From positions 310,001 through 374,000 of the forward strand of contig NZ_AVPK01000002.1 of NCBI RefSeq assembly GCF_000768685.1: a stretch of DNA of 64,000 bases, read 5' to 3'. The notes under the pieces were generated by a model that was given only the letters and a program-made list of their open reading frames with translations, searched no databases and was not told the origin of the DNA. The DNA is from Knoellia subterranea KCTC 19937. Its GTDB lineage: Bacteria > Actinomycetota > Actinomycetes > Actinomycetales > Dermatophilaceae. A program made the position numbers and the translations under genes. Positions 30,636 to 38,586 of this stretch are shown one piece after another (the first letter of the stretch is position 1; every line of letters begins with the position of its first letter).

Positions 30636-31145
30636 TCAGGCCTCGACGTCGTCGAGGTGGGTGATGACGTCCTCGAGCAGGCGCGCGAGCTCACGACGCT
30701 CCGTCGCGCTGAGCCCACGCAGGACGTCGCTCTCGACGACGTCGGACTCGCGGATCGACTGAGTGAACAGCTCCCACCCGTCCGGCGTGAGCGAGACGAG
30801 CGTGCGGGTGCGATTGTCGGCGTCCGGTCGGCGCTGCACCAGGCCCCGCTCGGTCATCTTGTCGAGCCGGTGCGTCATTGAGGACGGCGCCACACTCGTG
30901 AGCTCGGCAAGCTGGCTCGGGGTGAGGCACTCCTCCCCTGCCTTGGCCAGCGCCGCGACAACGGCCCACTCCCCCTGAGTGAGGTCGAGGTCGGCCAGCT
31001 GTCGGGCGTACCACTGGTCGAGCTTCTTCGTCACTCCGTAGACCGCAGTGATGACGCGCTGGACCGACTCCTCACCGCCGGCTGCCACGTAGGCGGCGAC
31101 GGCGTCGCGGTGCTGTTGCGCGGCGGTCTTCTGGCGTCGGGGCAT
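30636..31145 (-). CDS. MarR family transcriptional regulator
   Basis: A 169-residue winged helix regulator. The helix-turn-helix and wing are visible as LTPSQLAELTSVAPSSMTHR and then LVQRRPDADNRTRTLVSLT, the DxRxxx wing typical of MarR proteins. It is divergent from the MFS transporter gene; such pairs usually consist of a repressor and the efflux pump it controls, released by a small molecule. Overlapping palindromes lie in the gap between them. The ligand is unknown. Confidence 0.92.
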   Translation of the reverse strand: MPRRQKTAAQQHRDAVAAYVAAGGEESVQRVITAVYGVTKKLDQWYARQLADLDLTQGEWAVVAALAKAGEECLTPSQLAELTSVAPSSMTHRLDKMTERGLVQRRPDADNRTRTLVSLTPDGWELFTQSIRESDVVESDVLRGLSATERRELARLLEDVITHLDDVEA

Positions 31146-31176
31146 AACCCGATTCTCCCATGCGTTGTTCGAGTGC

Positions 31177-31208
31177 TAACCTTTCGATATCGAACGTTCG
31201 AGTTCGAA
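31177..31208. promoter_or_regulatory. candidate MarR operator and -10 in the MarR/MFS gap
   Basis: TTCGATATCGAA (31183-31194) and CGAACGTTCG (31191-31200) are perfect overlapping palindromes, followed by TTCGA-GT-TCGAA (31197-31208). A TAACCT (31177-31182) next to them could be a plus-strand -10. The AT-richer patch stands out in the high-GC context and fits a MarR dimer site controlling both genes. Confidence 0.6.
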
Positions 31209-31285
31209 TATCTCGGCATCGAAGCCTGTGGGGCGGCTCGAGCCGAACCCACCTCTCTCCTCTCCCAGAAGGGTGTGAACTCGTC

Positions 31286-32545
31286 ATGCGCGCCAAGCTC
31301 CTCGTCCTCGCCTCGTCCATCGGAATGCTCGGCTGGGGAGCCGTGCTGCCCTACCAGTACGCGTATGCCGCAGACACCCGCGGCTGGGGGGCCTTCGTCG
31401 CCGCTGCCGCGTCGTCCCTCTTCTCCGTTGGTGCGCTCGTGGCGGCCCCCGTCGCGGGTCGGCTCAGTGACCGCTACAACCCCGTCGCCGTCGCGGTCAT
31501 CGCCCAGCTCGTCGGTGCACTCGGCGTGGGCGCCCTCGTGGTGGTCGACACCCGCGAGGCCTTCCTCGCCGGGATGTTCGTCTTCGGCCTCGGTCTGACC
31601 GCGGCCGTGCCCGCCAAGCAGGTCCTCGTCCTGCGCTGGGTGCCGAGCGCCGACCGTCGCAAGATCTTCGCCTACAAGTTCACCGGCGAGGCACTCGGCA
31701 TGGCGGCCGGTGCGTACATCGCCGGACACCTGGTCAACCTGCGCGATCCGCAGGGTCTCGACATCGGATTCCTCACTGCCGCAGCGGGATTCGCGGTCTC
31801 CTCACTCATCATCGGCCTCGCCGGGCGCGGATCCGACCTCCACGCCGGCAGCGACGCGGTGACCGAGGCGGCCCTGTCCGCGAGCCCCCGTGAGGCCCTG
31901 CGCACGATCTTCGCCAACCCCGCCCTGCGCTGGACGGCCGTCATCACCGTGACCCTCGCCCTGGGCTTCTACGCCCAATTCGAGTCCGGACTCCCGGCCT
32001 ACGCGATCACCGAACTCGACGTCGACACGACCGCCATCGGCACCGCGGCCGCGGTGAACTCGATCGTCATCGTCGCCCTCCAGGTCGTCGTCGTGCGACT
32101 CACGGCCAAGCGCAGCGCACCCAGCCTGCTCATGGCAGTCGGTGCCATCTGGGTGCTCTCCTGGCTCGTGCTCTCGGCCGCGCAGTTCGCTCCCGGGGTG
32201 GCCGCGGCTCTCTTCGTCACGACCTTCGGCATCTTCGCCGTGGGCGAGACGATGTACAGCCCCGTCCTCAACCCCCTGACGGCGTCCCTCGCCCCCGCCG
32301 GGATGGTGGGCCGCACCCTCGGGATCTTCGCTGCCCTCCAGACGACGTTCTCGGCCATCGGTCCGCTCGTGGCCGGAGCGCTGCTCGGTGCGGGACTGGC
32401 CAACGGATTCCTCGGACTCCACATCGTGATCAGCCTCCTGGCGGTGTATGCCGCGTGGCGCCTGCGTGCGGTCATGCGTGCCGCTGACCCGGCACGGAAC
32501 GCGACGACGACGGCACTCGGCGACGACGCGGTCCTGGCCGCCTGA
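31286..32545 (+). CDS. MFS transporter, probable drug efflux
   Basis: A 419-residue major facilitator protein with about 12 membrane helices. The motif between helices 2 and 3 appears as GRLSDRYNP, the usual MFS loop. The N-terminus MRAKLLVLASSIGMLGWGAV is the first helix. The ATG at 31286 follows an AGAAGGG purine stretch; the longer frame from 31160 would cover the operator and is not used. Likely an exporter controlled by the divergent MarR protein. Confidence 0.88.
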   Translation: MRAKLLVLASSIGMLGWGAVLPYQYAYAADTRGWGAFVAAAASSLFSVGALVAAPVAGRLSDRYNPVAVAVIAQLVGALGVGALVVVDTREAFLAGMFVFGLGLTAAVPAKQVLVLRWVPSADRRKIFAYKFTGEALGMAAGAYIAGHLVNLRDPQGLDIGFLTAAAGFAVSSLIIGLAGRGSDLHAGSDAVTEAALSASPREALRTIFANPALRWTAVITVTLALGFYAQFESGLPAYAITELDVDTTAIGTAAAVNSIVIVALQVVVVRLTAKRSAPSLLMAVGAIWVLSWLVLSAAQFAPGVAAALFVTTFGIFAVGETMYSPVLNPLTASLAPAGMVGRTLGIFAALQTTFSAIGPLVAGALLGAGLANGFLGLHIVISLLAVYAAWRLRAVMRAADPARNATTTALGDDAVLAA

Positions 32546-32569
32546 GGCGGGCGGACGGCATACCCGAAA

Positions 32570-32597
32570 GAGGGTTTGACCCTCACACGGTGTCAGG
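32570..32597 (+). promoter_or_regulatory. candidate MerR-type promoter/operator
   Basis: GAGGGT-TTG-ACCCTC (32570-32584) contains TTGACC (32576-32581), a -35-like element, and is followed by the imperfect dyad CCTCACACGGTGTCAGG (32581-32597). Dyads just after the -35 are the usual binding place of MerR proteins, so this may autoregulate the gene at 32663. I could not identify a firm -10. Confidence 0.45.
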
Positions 32598-32662
32598 CTG
32601 TCTCGTGGTGGTGTCGCCCGGGCGCAGGACCCGGGGACGAGACCAGAACCGAAGGGACCCTC

Positions 32663-33466
32663 GTGCTCGGAATCGGTGAGTTCGCCCTCCACGGCCGCGT
32701 GTCGGTCAGGATGCTGCGGCACTACGACGCCCTCGGGCTCCTCGTGCCGGCTGCGGTCGACCCGCACAGCGGCTACCGGAGCTACACGGCCGATCAGCTC
32801 AGCAGGCTCAACCGGCTCGTGGCCCTCAAGGATCTCGGCTTCGCCCTCTCCGAGATCGGGCCGATCCTCGACGCGGATGTCGGGCCGGACGAACTGCGAG
32901 CCATGTTGGTGCTGCGCCGGTCGCAGGTGTCGGCACGCATCGAGGAGGACCGCACCCGCCTCGCCGAGATCGAGCGTCGCCTTCGGACCATCGAGAAGGA
33001 GCACGACATGTCTGACCTCCAGTTCACCACCAAGCCGCTTCCCGAGCTCACCCTCGCCCAGCGCGCCGCCGCGGTGACCGACCGCGCCGACATCGGTCCC
33101 GTCATCGGGCCGATGTTCGGCGCACTCCTCGCCGATGCCGGACGCGCCGGTCTCGACACGGAGCAGCCGACCGTTGCGTGGTACGACGGGGATGAGGACG
33201 AGATCCGCTTCGCGGCGGGTATGCCGTTGCGCGAGAACGAATCGATCCCCGGTTACGACGTGGAGACTCTGCCGACCGTCGAGCGCGCTGTCACCGTGGT
33301 CCACCGTGGCTCGATGGAGACCATCGGTGACACGTGGCAGGCGCTCATGCAGTACATCGGTGCCGCCGGCCTGTCCCCGAGTGGCCGGTGCCGGGAGGTC
33401 TACATCTCGACACCGTTGGACGACGAGGACGCCTGGGTCACCGAACTCCAGCAGCCCGTCGCCTGA
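32663..33466 (+). CDS. MerR family regulator with GyrI-like effector domain
   Basis: A 267-residue regulator of the BmrR type. The N-terminal MerR domain (FALHGRVSVRMLRHYDALGL, then HSGYRSYTADQL) binds DNA; a coiled coil (about 85-118) forms the dimer; the C-terminal 145 residues resemble GyrI/BmrR small-molecule-binding domains. BmrR-like proteins respond to cationic drugs. No drug pump follows directly, but the MFS gene ends 117 nt upstream. The GTG start at 32663 has GAAGGGA about 7 nt upstream. Confidence 0.85.
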   Translation: MLGIGEFALHGRVSVRMLRHYDALGLLVPAAVDPHSGYRSYTADQLSRLNRLVALKDLGFALSEIGPILDADVGPDELRAMLVLRRSQVSARIEEDRTRLAEIERRLRTIEKEHDMSDLQFTTKPLPELTLAQRAAAVTDRADIGPVIGPMFGALLADAGRAGLDTEQPTVAWYDGDEDEIRFAAGMPLRENESIPGYDVETLPTVERAVTVVHRGSMETIGDTWQALMQYIGAAGLSPSGRCREVYISTPLDDEDAWVTELQQPVA

Positions 33467-33487
33467 GCCACCCGTCCGACGACGCCA

Positions 33488-33525
33488 CCCGGTCCCGCGC
33501 GCCACGCCGGGCGTGCGGGACCGGG
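33488..33525 (+). terminator. hairpin after the MerR gene
   Basis: CCCGGTCCCGC (33488-33498) pairs perfectly with GCGGGACCGGG (33515-33525) around a GC-rich 16-nt loop. It lies 21 nt after the stop codon and before the next promoter. Confidence 0.7.
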
Positions 33526-33557
33526 AGGTGTCGGTGGCACGACATACGGTGTGATTC

Positions 33558-34403
33558 ATGGTTCCCGCCCTGTCCCCGAGCCGCGCAGCGGACTTCAAGC
33601 AGTGCCCGCTGCTCTTCCGTTTCCGGACCATCGACAAGCTCGATGGCCCGCCGTCGCCGGCCGCTGCACGTGGGACGTTGGTGCACGAGGTCCTGGAGCA
33701 CCTCTTCGAGCTCCCCACCGCCGAGCGGACCCCTGAGGCGGCGCTCGCCCTGCTCCGGCCGCGCTGGGCCAGCCTGGTCGAGGAGCGCCCCGAACTGGCC
33801 ACCATGCTCGAGGAGGACGACTCGCTCGACGAGGACGGCTGGTTCAAGGACGCCGGCGCGCTCGTCGAGCGGTGGTTCACCCTCGAGAACCCGCAATGGC
33901 TCGAGCCCGCCGAGCGCGAACTCTACGTCGAGACCGAGATCGACGGACTCACGTTGAGGGGTTACGTCGATCGTCTCGACATCGCACCCGACGGGGCGAT
34001 GCGCGTCGTCGACTACAAGACCGGGCGGTCGCCCCGTGAGGCCTTCGAGGGCAAGGCCCTCTTCCAGATGAAGTTCTATGCGCTCGTGCTGTGGCGCCAG
34101 CGCGGTGTCATCCCCAAACAGCTCCAGCTGGTCTATCTCGGCAATGGCGAGATCGTGCGCTACGAGCCCGACGAACACGACCTGCTCGGGCTCGAGCGCA
34201 ACGTCAGGGCCGTGTGGCAGGCGATCGTCCGCGCCAGCGAAACGGGAGACTGGCGACCGCGAACCTCTCGGTTGTGTGACTGGTGCGACTTCAAGGAGTT
34301 CTGCCCCGAGTGGGGTGGCACTCCCCCGCCGCTACCGGCCGATGCCGGTCGACTCGTCCTCGATCCGAGCGTCACCGGCGAGGCGCACGTCGGCGACGAC
34401 TGA
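33558..34403 (+). CDS. RecB-family PD-(D/E)XK nuclease with predicted Fe-S cluster
   Basis: A 281-residue nuclease domain protein like the C-terminus of AddB/RecB and Cas4. Nuclease motifs: GTLVHEVLEHL, GYVDRLD (Asp ligand) and VVDYKTG (D-x-K catalytic pair). Four cysteines, Cys16, Cys240, Cys243 and Cys249, have the spacing of a 4Fe-4S cluster that staples the two ends of the fold. There is no helicase domain. Family members act in DNA repair. ATG at 33558 lies 7 nt after TACGGT (leaderless). The gene overlaps the convergent HAD gene by 72 nt. Confidence 0.9.
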   Translation: MVPALSPSRAADFKQCPLLFRFRTIDKLDGPPSPAAARGTLVHEVLEHLFELPTAERTPEAALALLRPRWASLVEERPELATMLEEDDSLDEDGWFKDAGALVERWFTLENPQWLEPAERELYVETEIDGLTLRGYVDRLDIAPDGAMRVVDYKTGRSPREAFEGKALFQMKFYALVLWRQRGVIPKQLQLVYLGNGEIVRYEPDEHDLLGLERNVRAVWQAIVRASETGDWRPRTSRLCDWCDFKEFCPEWGGTPPPLPADAGRLVLDPSVTGEAHVGDD

Positions 34404-35039
34404 CGCGAGGTCGCTCGGCGTCAGCCCACGCAGGCTCGGGAGCTGGACCGCTCCCCGCGTCACCGGCACGGGGACGACGTGCGGGACGGCGATCGTCGGG
34501 ACTCCGGCCGCGACGGCCGAACGCACGCCCGTGGGTGAGTCCTCGATCGCCACGCAGTCCCGCGCGTCCACCCCGAGCATCCGCGCCGCCGCGTGGTAGG
34601 GCTCCGGGTGGGGTTTGCCGTGCTCGACCTCGTCGCCGGTGACGAGGGCGGTGAACGTCCCCTCGGGCAACGCCTCCACGACTGCCGAGGCCAACGATCG
34701 CCACGACATGGTCACAAGGGCGTTGGGAACCCCGGCGTCGACCAGCGATGAGAGCAGCTCGCGAGCACCGGGGCGCCACGGCACGTGCTCCCGCACCTGC
34801 GCGGTGACCCGGACGAGGAGCTCGTCGATGATCCGCTCCGGCTCCCACGTGATGGGTGAGTTGTCCCGGATGAACTGGGCGCTCACCATGAGGTCGTTGC
34901 CCACGAGCTGGTGCGCGTACTCGTCGGACCAGACACCCCCGTGCTCCTCGACGATGTCGTGCTCGGCAGCGATCCAATAGGGCTCGGTGTCGACGAGAGT
35001 TCCGTCCATGTCCCACAGAACGGCGGCAGGCAGCGTCAT
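34332..35039 (-). CDS. HAD-superfamily phosphatase, beta-phosphoglucomutase-like
   Basis: A 235-residue hydrolase with the HAD nucleophile motif LWDMDGTLVDTEP at residues 7-20, a helical cap, motif II in ALVTMS, Lys in GDEVEHGKPHPEPY and acidic motif IV in VAIEDSPTGV. Likely removes phosphate from a sugar phosphate; the substrate cannot be told. The ATG at 35039 is 6 nt after TAGACT on the minus strand (complement of 35046-35051). The last 24 codons overlap the 3' end of the RecB-like gene. Confidence 0.9.
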   Translation of the reverse strand: MTLPAAVLWDMDGTLVDTEPYWIAAEHDIVEEHGGVWSDEYAHQLVGNDLMVSAQFIRDNSPITWEPERIIDELLVRVTAQVREHVPWRPGARELLSSLVDAGVPNALVTMSWRSLASAVVEALPEGTFTALVTGDEVEHGKPHPEPYHAAARMLGVDARDCVAIEDSPTGVRSAVAAGVPTIAVPHVVPVPVTRGAVQLPSLRGLTPSDLASVVADVRLAGDARIEDESTGIGR

Positions 35040-35110
35040 GCACCGAGTCTACGAATAGGCTGGAGTGCCATACCCCGGCGGACCCTGAGCAGCACCACGA
35101 GGAGGACGCG

Positions 35111-35956
35111 TTGATCGAGCTGGACGACCTGCCCGAGTTGGAGAATGCGGTGATGATCGCGGCCTTCGAGGGCTGGAACGACGCCGGTGAAGCGGCCAGC
35201 GGTGTCATCGAACACCTCGCCCGCCTCTGGGATGCCGAGCCGGTCGCGGCAATGGACCCGGAGGACTACTACGACTTCCAGGTCAACCGGCCTCGCGTCC
35301 TCACGGAGGACGGTCAACGCCGGATCAGTTGGCGCACCACGCGCATCCTCGTCGCGACCGACACCACCCTCGGCCGCGACGTCGTCCTGGTCCAGGGAGT
35401 GGAGCCGTCCTTCCGCTGGCGCTCCTTCGCGATCGAGCTCATGGAACTTGCCCAGGCCGCCGACGTCACCACCGTCATCACCCTCGGCGCCCTCTTGGCC
35501 GACGTCGCCCACACCCGCCCCATCCAGGTCACGGCAACCTCGGACAACGAGGACACCCGCCACCGGCACGACCTCGAGGCCAGCACCTACGAGGGCCCCA
35601 CCGGCATCGTCGGGGTCATCGCCGATGCGGCAGTCCAGGTCGGGGTCAGCTCGATCTCGGTGTGGGCGGCCGTCCCCCACTACGCCCACCACACGCCCTC
35701 GCCCAAGGCGACGCGGGCGATCGTGTCCCGGCTCGAGGAGCTCCTCGACGCACCCATCGAGCACGCCGACCTCGACGAGGACGCCCGGGCCTGGGAGAAC
35801 GGCCTCGACGCCCTGGCCTCCGAGGATTCCGAAGTCGCCGAGTACGTCGAATCCCTCGAGGAGGCGCAGGACACCGCCGACCTGCCGGAGGCGAGCGGCG
35901 ACGCCATCGCCAAGGAGTTCGAGCGCTACCTGCGCAAGCGCGGCACCGAAGGCTGA
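35111..35956 (+). CDS. PAC2 family protein (proteasome assembly chaperone-like)
   Basis: A 281-residue protein of the PAC2/DUF75 family, named for a eukaryotic proteasome assembly chaperone. It begins with the family segment VMIAAFEGWNDAGEAASG, followed by alternating strands (TTVITLGALLADVAHTRP) and an acidic helical C-terminus. Whether the bacterial members help proteasome assembly is untested; this genome has a 20S proteasome, which makes the question relevant. The TTG start at 35111 has AGGAGG about 6 nt upstream. TAGGCT at 35056-35061 may be the -10, giving a leader of about 43 nt. Convergent with mshC. Confidence 0.85.
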   Translation: MIELDDLPELENAVMIAAFEGWNDAGEAASGVIEHLARLWDAEPVAAMDPEDYYDFQVNRPRVLTEDGQRRISWRTTRILVATDTTLGRDVVLVQGVEPSFRWRSFAIELMELAQAADVTTVITLGALLADVAHTRPIQVTATSDNEDTRHRHDLEASTYEGPTGIVGVIADAAVQVGVSSISVWAAVPHYAHHTPSPKATRAIVSRLEELLDAPIEHADLDEDARAWENGLDALASEDSEVAEYVESLEEAQDTADLPEASGDAIAKEFERYLRKRGTEG

Positions 35957-35959
35957 GGC

Positions 35960-35975
35960 GCGATCCGCCGATCGC
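35960..35975. terminator. short hairpin between PAC2 gene and mshC
   Basis: GCGATC (35960-35965) pairs with GATCGC (35970-35975) in the 48-bp gap of two convergent genes. Weak, listed as the only structure there. Confidence 0.3.
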
Positions 35976-36004
35976 AGCTCAGGACTGGATGTCGGTTTGG
36001 CCCA

Positions 36005-37249
36005 TCAGACTCGGACGCCAAGAAGTGCGTCGAGCGCCCGGGCCAGCACCCCCGGCGCGGAGGCCTCCGGGCCGCCCACGGACAGCGTGCGTTCGGTCCA
36101 GGCGTCGACCGCCGCCAGGGCACGCGGCGCATCGAGGTCGTCGGACAGTGCCGCCCGGATCGCTGCGACCGTGTCGTCGGCGTCGGGTGCGGTGTTGACC
36201 GACAGGGCCTCGCGCCAGCGCTCCAGCCGGCTCTGCGCCACGACGAGCAGCTCGTTCGTGTAGTCCCAGTCCGACCGGTAGTGCTGGGCCAGCAGGACGA
36301 GCCGGATGGCCATGGGATCGACCCCGTCGGCGCGCAACTGCGACACCAGCACGAGATTGCCCCGGGACTTGCTCATCTTGTGGCCATCCAGGCCCACCAT
36401 GCCCGCGTGAGCGTGCAGGGCGGCATAGGACTCGACGCCGACGGCGCTCGCCTGGGCAACGGTCATCTCGTGGTGCGGGAAGATCAGGTCCGAACCGCCG
36501 CCGTTGACGTCCATCGGGACGCCGAGCCGGTCGAGCGCGATGGCCGTGCACTCGACGTGCCAACCGGGCCGCCCCGCCGGCAGTCCCTCGAACTCCCAGG
36601 ACGGCTCGCCGTCGCGTGCTGCGCGCCACAGGAGCGGGTCGAGCGCGTTGCGTTTGCCGGGTCGGTCCGGGTCACCGCCCCTCTCGGCGAAGACGGCGAG
36701 CATCTCGTCGCGCGTCCACCCCGAGACCTGGCCGAAACCGTGAACCTGAGACAGGTCGACATAGAGGTCGGGGCCGTCGGCGTCCTCGTTCGGGAGTTCG
36801 TATGCCGTCCCGCTGGCGATCGTGCGCCGCACCAGGTCCGCGATCGTCGGGAGCGCCTCGACCACACCGACGTAGTCGTCGGGCGGGAGCACCTGCAGGG
36901 CGGTCATGTCCTCACGGAAGAGGTCGGCCTCGGCCACGGCGAGGTCGCGCCAGTCGATCCCGTCGCGCTCGGCACGTTCGAGCAGCGGGTCGTCGACGTC
37001 GGTGACGTTCTGGGTGTAGTGCACCTCGTGGCCGTTGTCGCGCAGGACCCGACCCACGAGATCGAACGCGACGTAGGTCGCGGCGTGACCGAGATGCGTC
37101 GCGTCGTAGGGCGTGATGCCACAGACATAGAGCCGCGCGACCGGGCCGGGTGCCACGGGTCGCAGCTCACCGCTGCTCGTGTCGTGCAGGTGCAGGCCCG
37201 CTCCGTCTCCGGGAATGGCGGGCAGGAAGGGGGTCGGCCACGAGATCAC
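36005..37249 (-). CDS. mshC: mycothiol biosynthesis ligase MshC
   Basis: Joins cysteine to GlcN-Ins with ATP, the penultimate step of mycothiol synthesis. The 414-residue protein is related to cysteinyl-tRNA synthetase: the zinc/active-site segment VCGITPYDATHLGHA includes the HIGH-like motif, zinc ligands continue in WHVECTAI, and KMSKSRGN is the signature lysine loop. It is shorter than CysS and lacks its anticodon domain, as expected for MshC. The GTG start at 37249 is 6 nt after TAGGCT on the minus strand (complement of 37256-37261). It ends the DUF3090-SCO1664-mshC run. Confidence 0.96.
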   Translation of the reverse strand: MISWPTPFLPAIPGDGAGLHLHDTSSGELRPVAPGPVARLYVCGITPYDATHLGHAATYVAFDLVGRVLRDNGHEVHYTQNVTDVDDPLLERAERDGIDWRDLAVAEADLFREDMTALQVLPPDDYVGVVEALPTIADLVRRTIASGTAYELPNEDADGPDLYVDLSQVHGFGQVSGWTRDEMLAVFAERGGDPDRPGKRNALDPLLWRAARDGEPSWEFEGLPAGRPGWHVECTAIALDRLGVPMDVNGGGSDLIFPHHEMTVAQASAVGVESYAALHAHAGMVGLDGHKMSKSRGNLVLVSQLRADGVDPMAIRLVLLAQHYRSDWDYTNELLVVAQSRLERWREALSVNTAPDADDTVAAIRAALSDDLDAPRALAAVDAWTERTLSVGGPEASAPGVLARALDALLGVRV

Positions 37250-37272
37250 GAGGGAAGCCTACGGCGCACCGG

Positions 37273-38064
37273 TCAGAGCGCCGGCCACGGGATCGCCGGC
37301 CACCCGGGACGGGGCAGAGGGTGGCGGCGCTCGTCGAGCAGGGACCGTGCCCGATCGGCCAGTGCCGCCAGTTCCGGCCCGGTGAGGAGTGGTGCCAACG
37401 CGGCACGGAGGTCCCCTTCGACGAGGCCGTTCAACACTGCACGGACCTTGTCCACGTCAGAGTCGGGGAGGACCTCCCCCGCCCAGCCCCACAGCACCGT
37501 CCGCAGTTTGGGCTCGACCCCGAGGCTCACCCCGTGGTCGACGCCCCAGAGGGTGTCGTGCACGCGGAGCAGGTGGCCACCCTTGCGGTCGGAGTTGTTG
37601 ATGAGGGCGTCGAAGACGGCGGCCGAGCGGACCGCAGCGTCTGTGGCGTGGGCGACGACCACTTCCTCACCATCGGGCGTCTCGCCGCGCAGCACTTCTC
37701 GCCATCCGGGAGGCACGTCGGGCGGGGGCAGCACGTCGACGACCATGCCCGGCGCCAGGTGCGGCTCGCCGACCCACTCCTGGGTGGCGGCCGGCCCCCA
37801 GGGACCCTCGTGCAACACGGTCGTCGGAACGATTCCGAAGCCGCCGGCTTCACTGATCAGGTATGCCGCCCGCTCACGACCTGCGAGCGTCCCGTCGGGG
37901 TAGTCCCACAACGGTCTCTCCAGAGCCACCGGCTTGTGGATGGCCAGCCGCGATGCGTCGTCCAACGTGACCCGCACCAACACGGCCCCGTTGGACGACT
38001 CGGTGATCCGGCCAAGCGGCTGGACCTCCCCCGACGCGAGAAGCCGCTCCGTGTCGTCCGCCAA
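37273..38064 (-). CDS. SCO1664 family protein (PI3/PI4-kinase-like)
   Basis: A 263-residue conserved actinobacterial protein. The core resembles the lipid or protein kinase fold of PI3/PI4 kinases: RLAIHKP in the N-lobe, then VVVAHATDAA, VFDALINNSDRKGGHLL (catalytic loop, with N-D-x-x-x-x-H) and GVDHGVSLG (metal-binding Asp). Function unknown. It always, as far as I recall, lies between DUF3090 and mshC genes, which hints at a mycothiol-linked role. A TTG start at 38064, 3 nt after the DUF3090 stop, fits the reading frame. Confidence 0.82.
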   Translation of the reverse strand: MADDTERLLASGEVQPLGRITESSNGAVLVRVTLDDASRLAIHKPVALERPLWDYPDGTLAGRERAAYLISEAGGFGIVPTTVLHEGPWGPAATQEWVGEPHLAPGMVVDVLPPPDVPPGWREVLRGETPDGEEVVVAHATDAAVRSAAVFDALINNSDRKGGHLLRVHDTLWGVDHGVSLGVEPKLRTVLWGWAGEVLPDSDVDKVRAVLNGLVEGDLRAALAPLLTGPELAALADRARSLLDERRHPLPRPGWPAIPWPAL

Positions 38065-38067
38065 CGG

Positions 38068-38577
38068 TCAGCGCCGGTAGCCGTTGGCCCGTGGGCAGAT
38101 GTGCCCCTCCGGGTCGAGCGGCTGCCCACAGAACGGGCAGGGCGGGCGCCCGGCGGCCACGATGGCCTGACACCGCCTCGCGAAGGCGCGCGCGGCGGTG
38201 GGGTCGAGCACGACCCGGACCGTGTCGGAGGGCTCGGTGTCCTCGGGGTCGGAGTCGTGGCACTCGATGACGATCCGTGAGCGGTCCTCATCCCAGGCGA
38301 GGCTGACCGTGTCGACCCGGAACTCGTCCTCGATGGGCGTCTCGAGGGCCTCGGTGTCCGCGTGGTGCTCGGCCACGGCGTCCGACCCTTCCGGGCCACC
38401 CACGGTGTCGAGCAGGTCCGCGATGCGGTCGGCGAGGATGCTCACCTGGACCTTTTCGATCGAGACCGAGACGAGCCGGCCGGCCCCGCGTGCCTGCAGG
38501 AAGAAGGTGCGGCCACCGGGAGGGCCGACGGTGCCGGCGACGAAGCGCTCTGGCGGGTCGAAGTCACTGATCGCCAT
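38068..38577 (-). CDS. DUF3090 family protein with C-terminal zinc ribbon
   Basis: A 169-residue conserved actinobacterial protein. The N-terminal half is beta-rich (FVAGTVGPPGGRTFFLQARG, VSVSIEKVQVSILADRI), and the C-terminus has a zinc-ribbon pattern CPFCGQPLDPEGHICP with three visible cysteines and a histidine. Function unknown, but the genes DUF3090, SCO1664 and mshC recur together. ATG at 38577 lies 6 nt after TAGTCT (complement of 38584-38589), so this gene starts its own leaderless transcript into mshC. Confidence 0.85.
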   Translation of the reverse strand: MAISDFDPPERFVAGTVGPPGGRTFFLQARGAGRLVSVSIEKVQVSILADRIADLLDTVGGPEGSDAVAEHHADTEALETPIEDEFRVDTVSLAWDEDRSRIVIECHDSDPEDTEPSDTVRVVLDPTAARAFARRCQAIVAAGRPPCPFCGQPLDPEGHICPRANGYRR

Positions 38578-38586
38578 GCGCGCAGA

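Noticed and set aside
31802-33880. 692-codon antisense open frame over MFS, MerR and RecB-like genes
   Set aside because: It crosses three real genes and two intergenic regions, including a terminator hairpin; its sequence is low-complexity.
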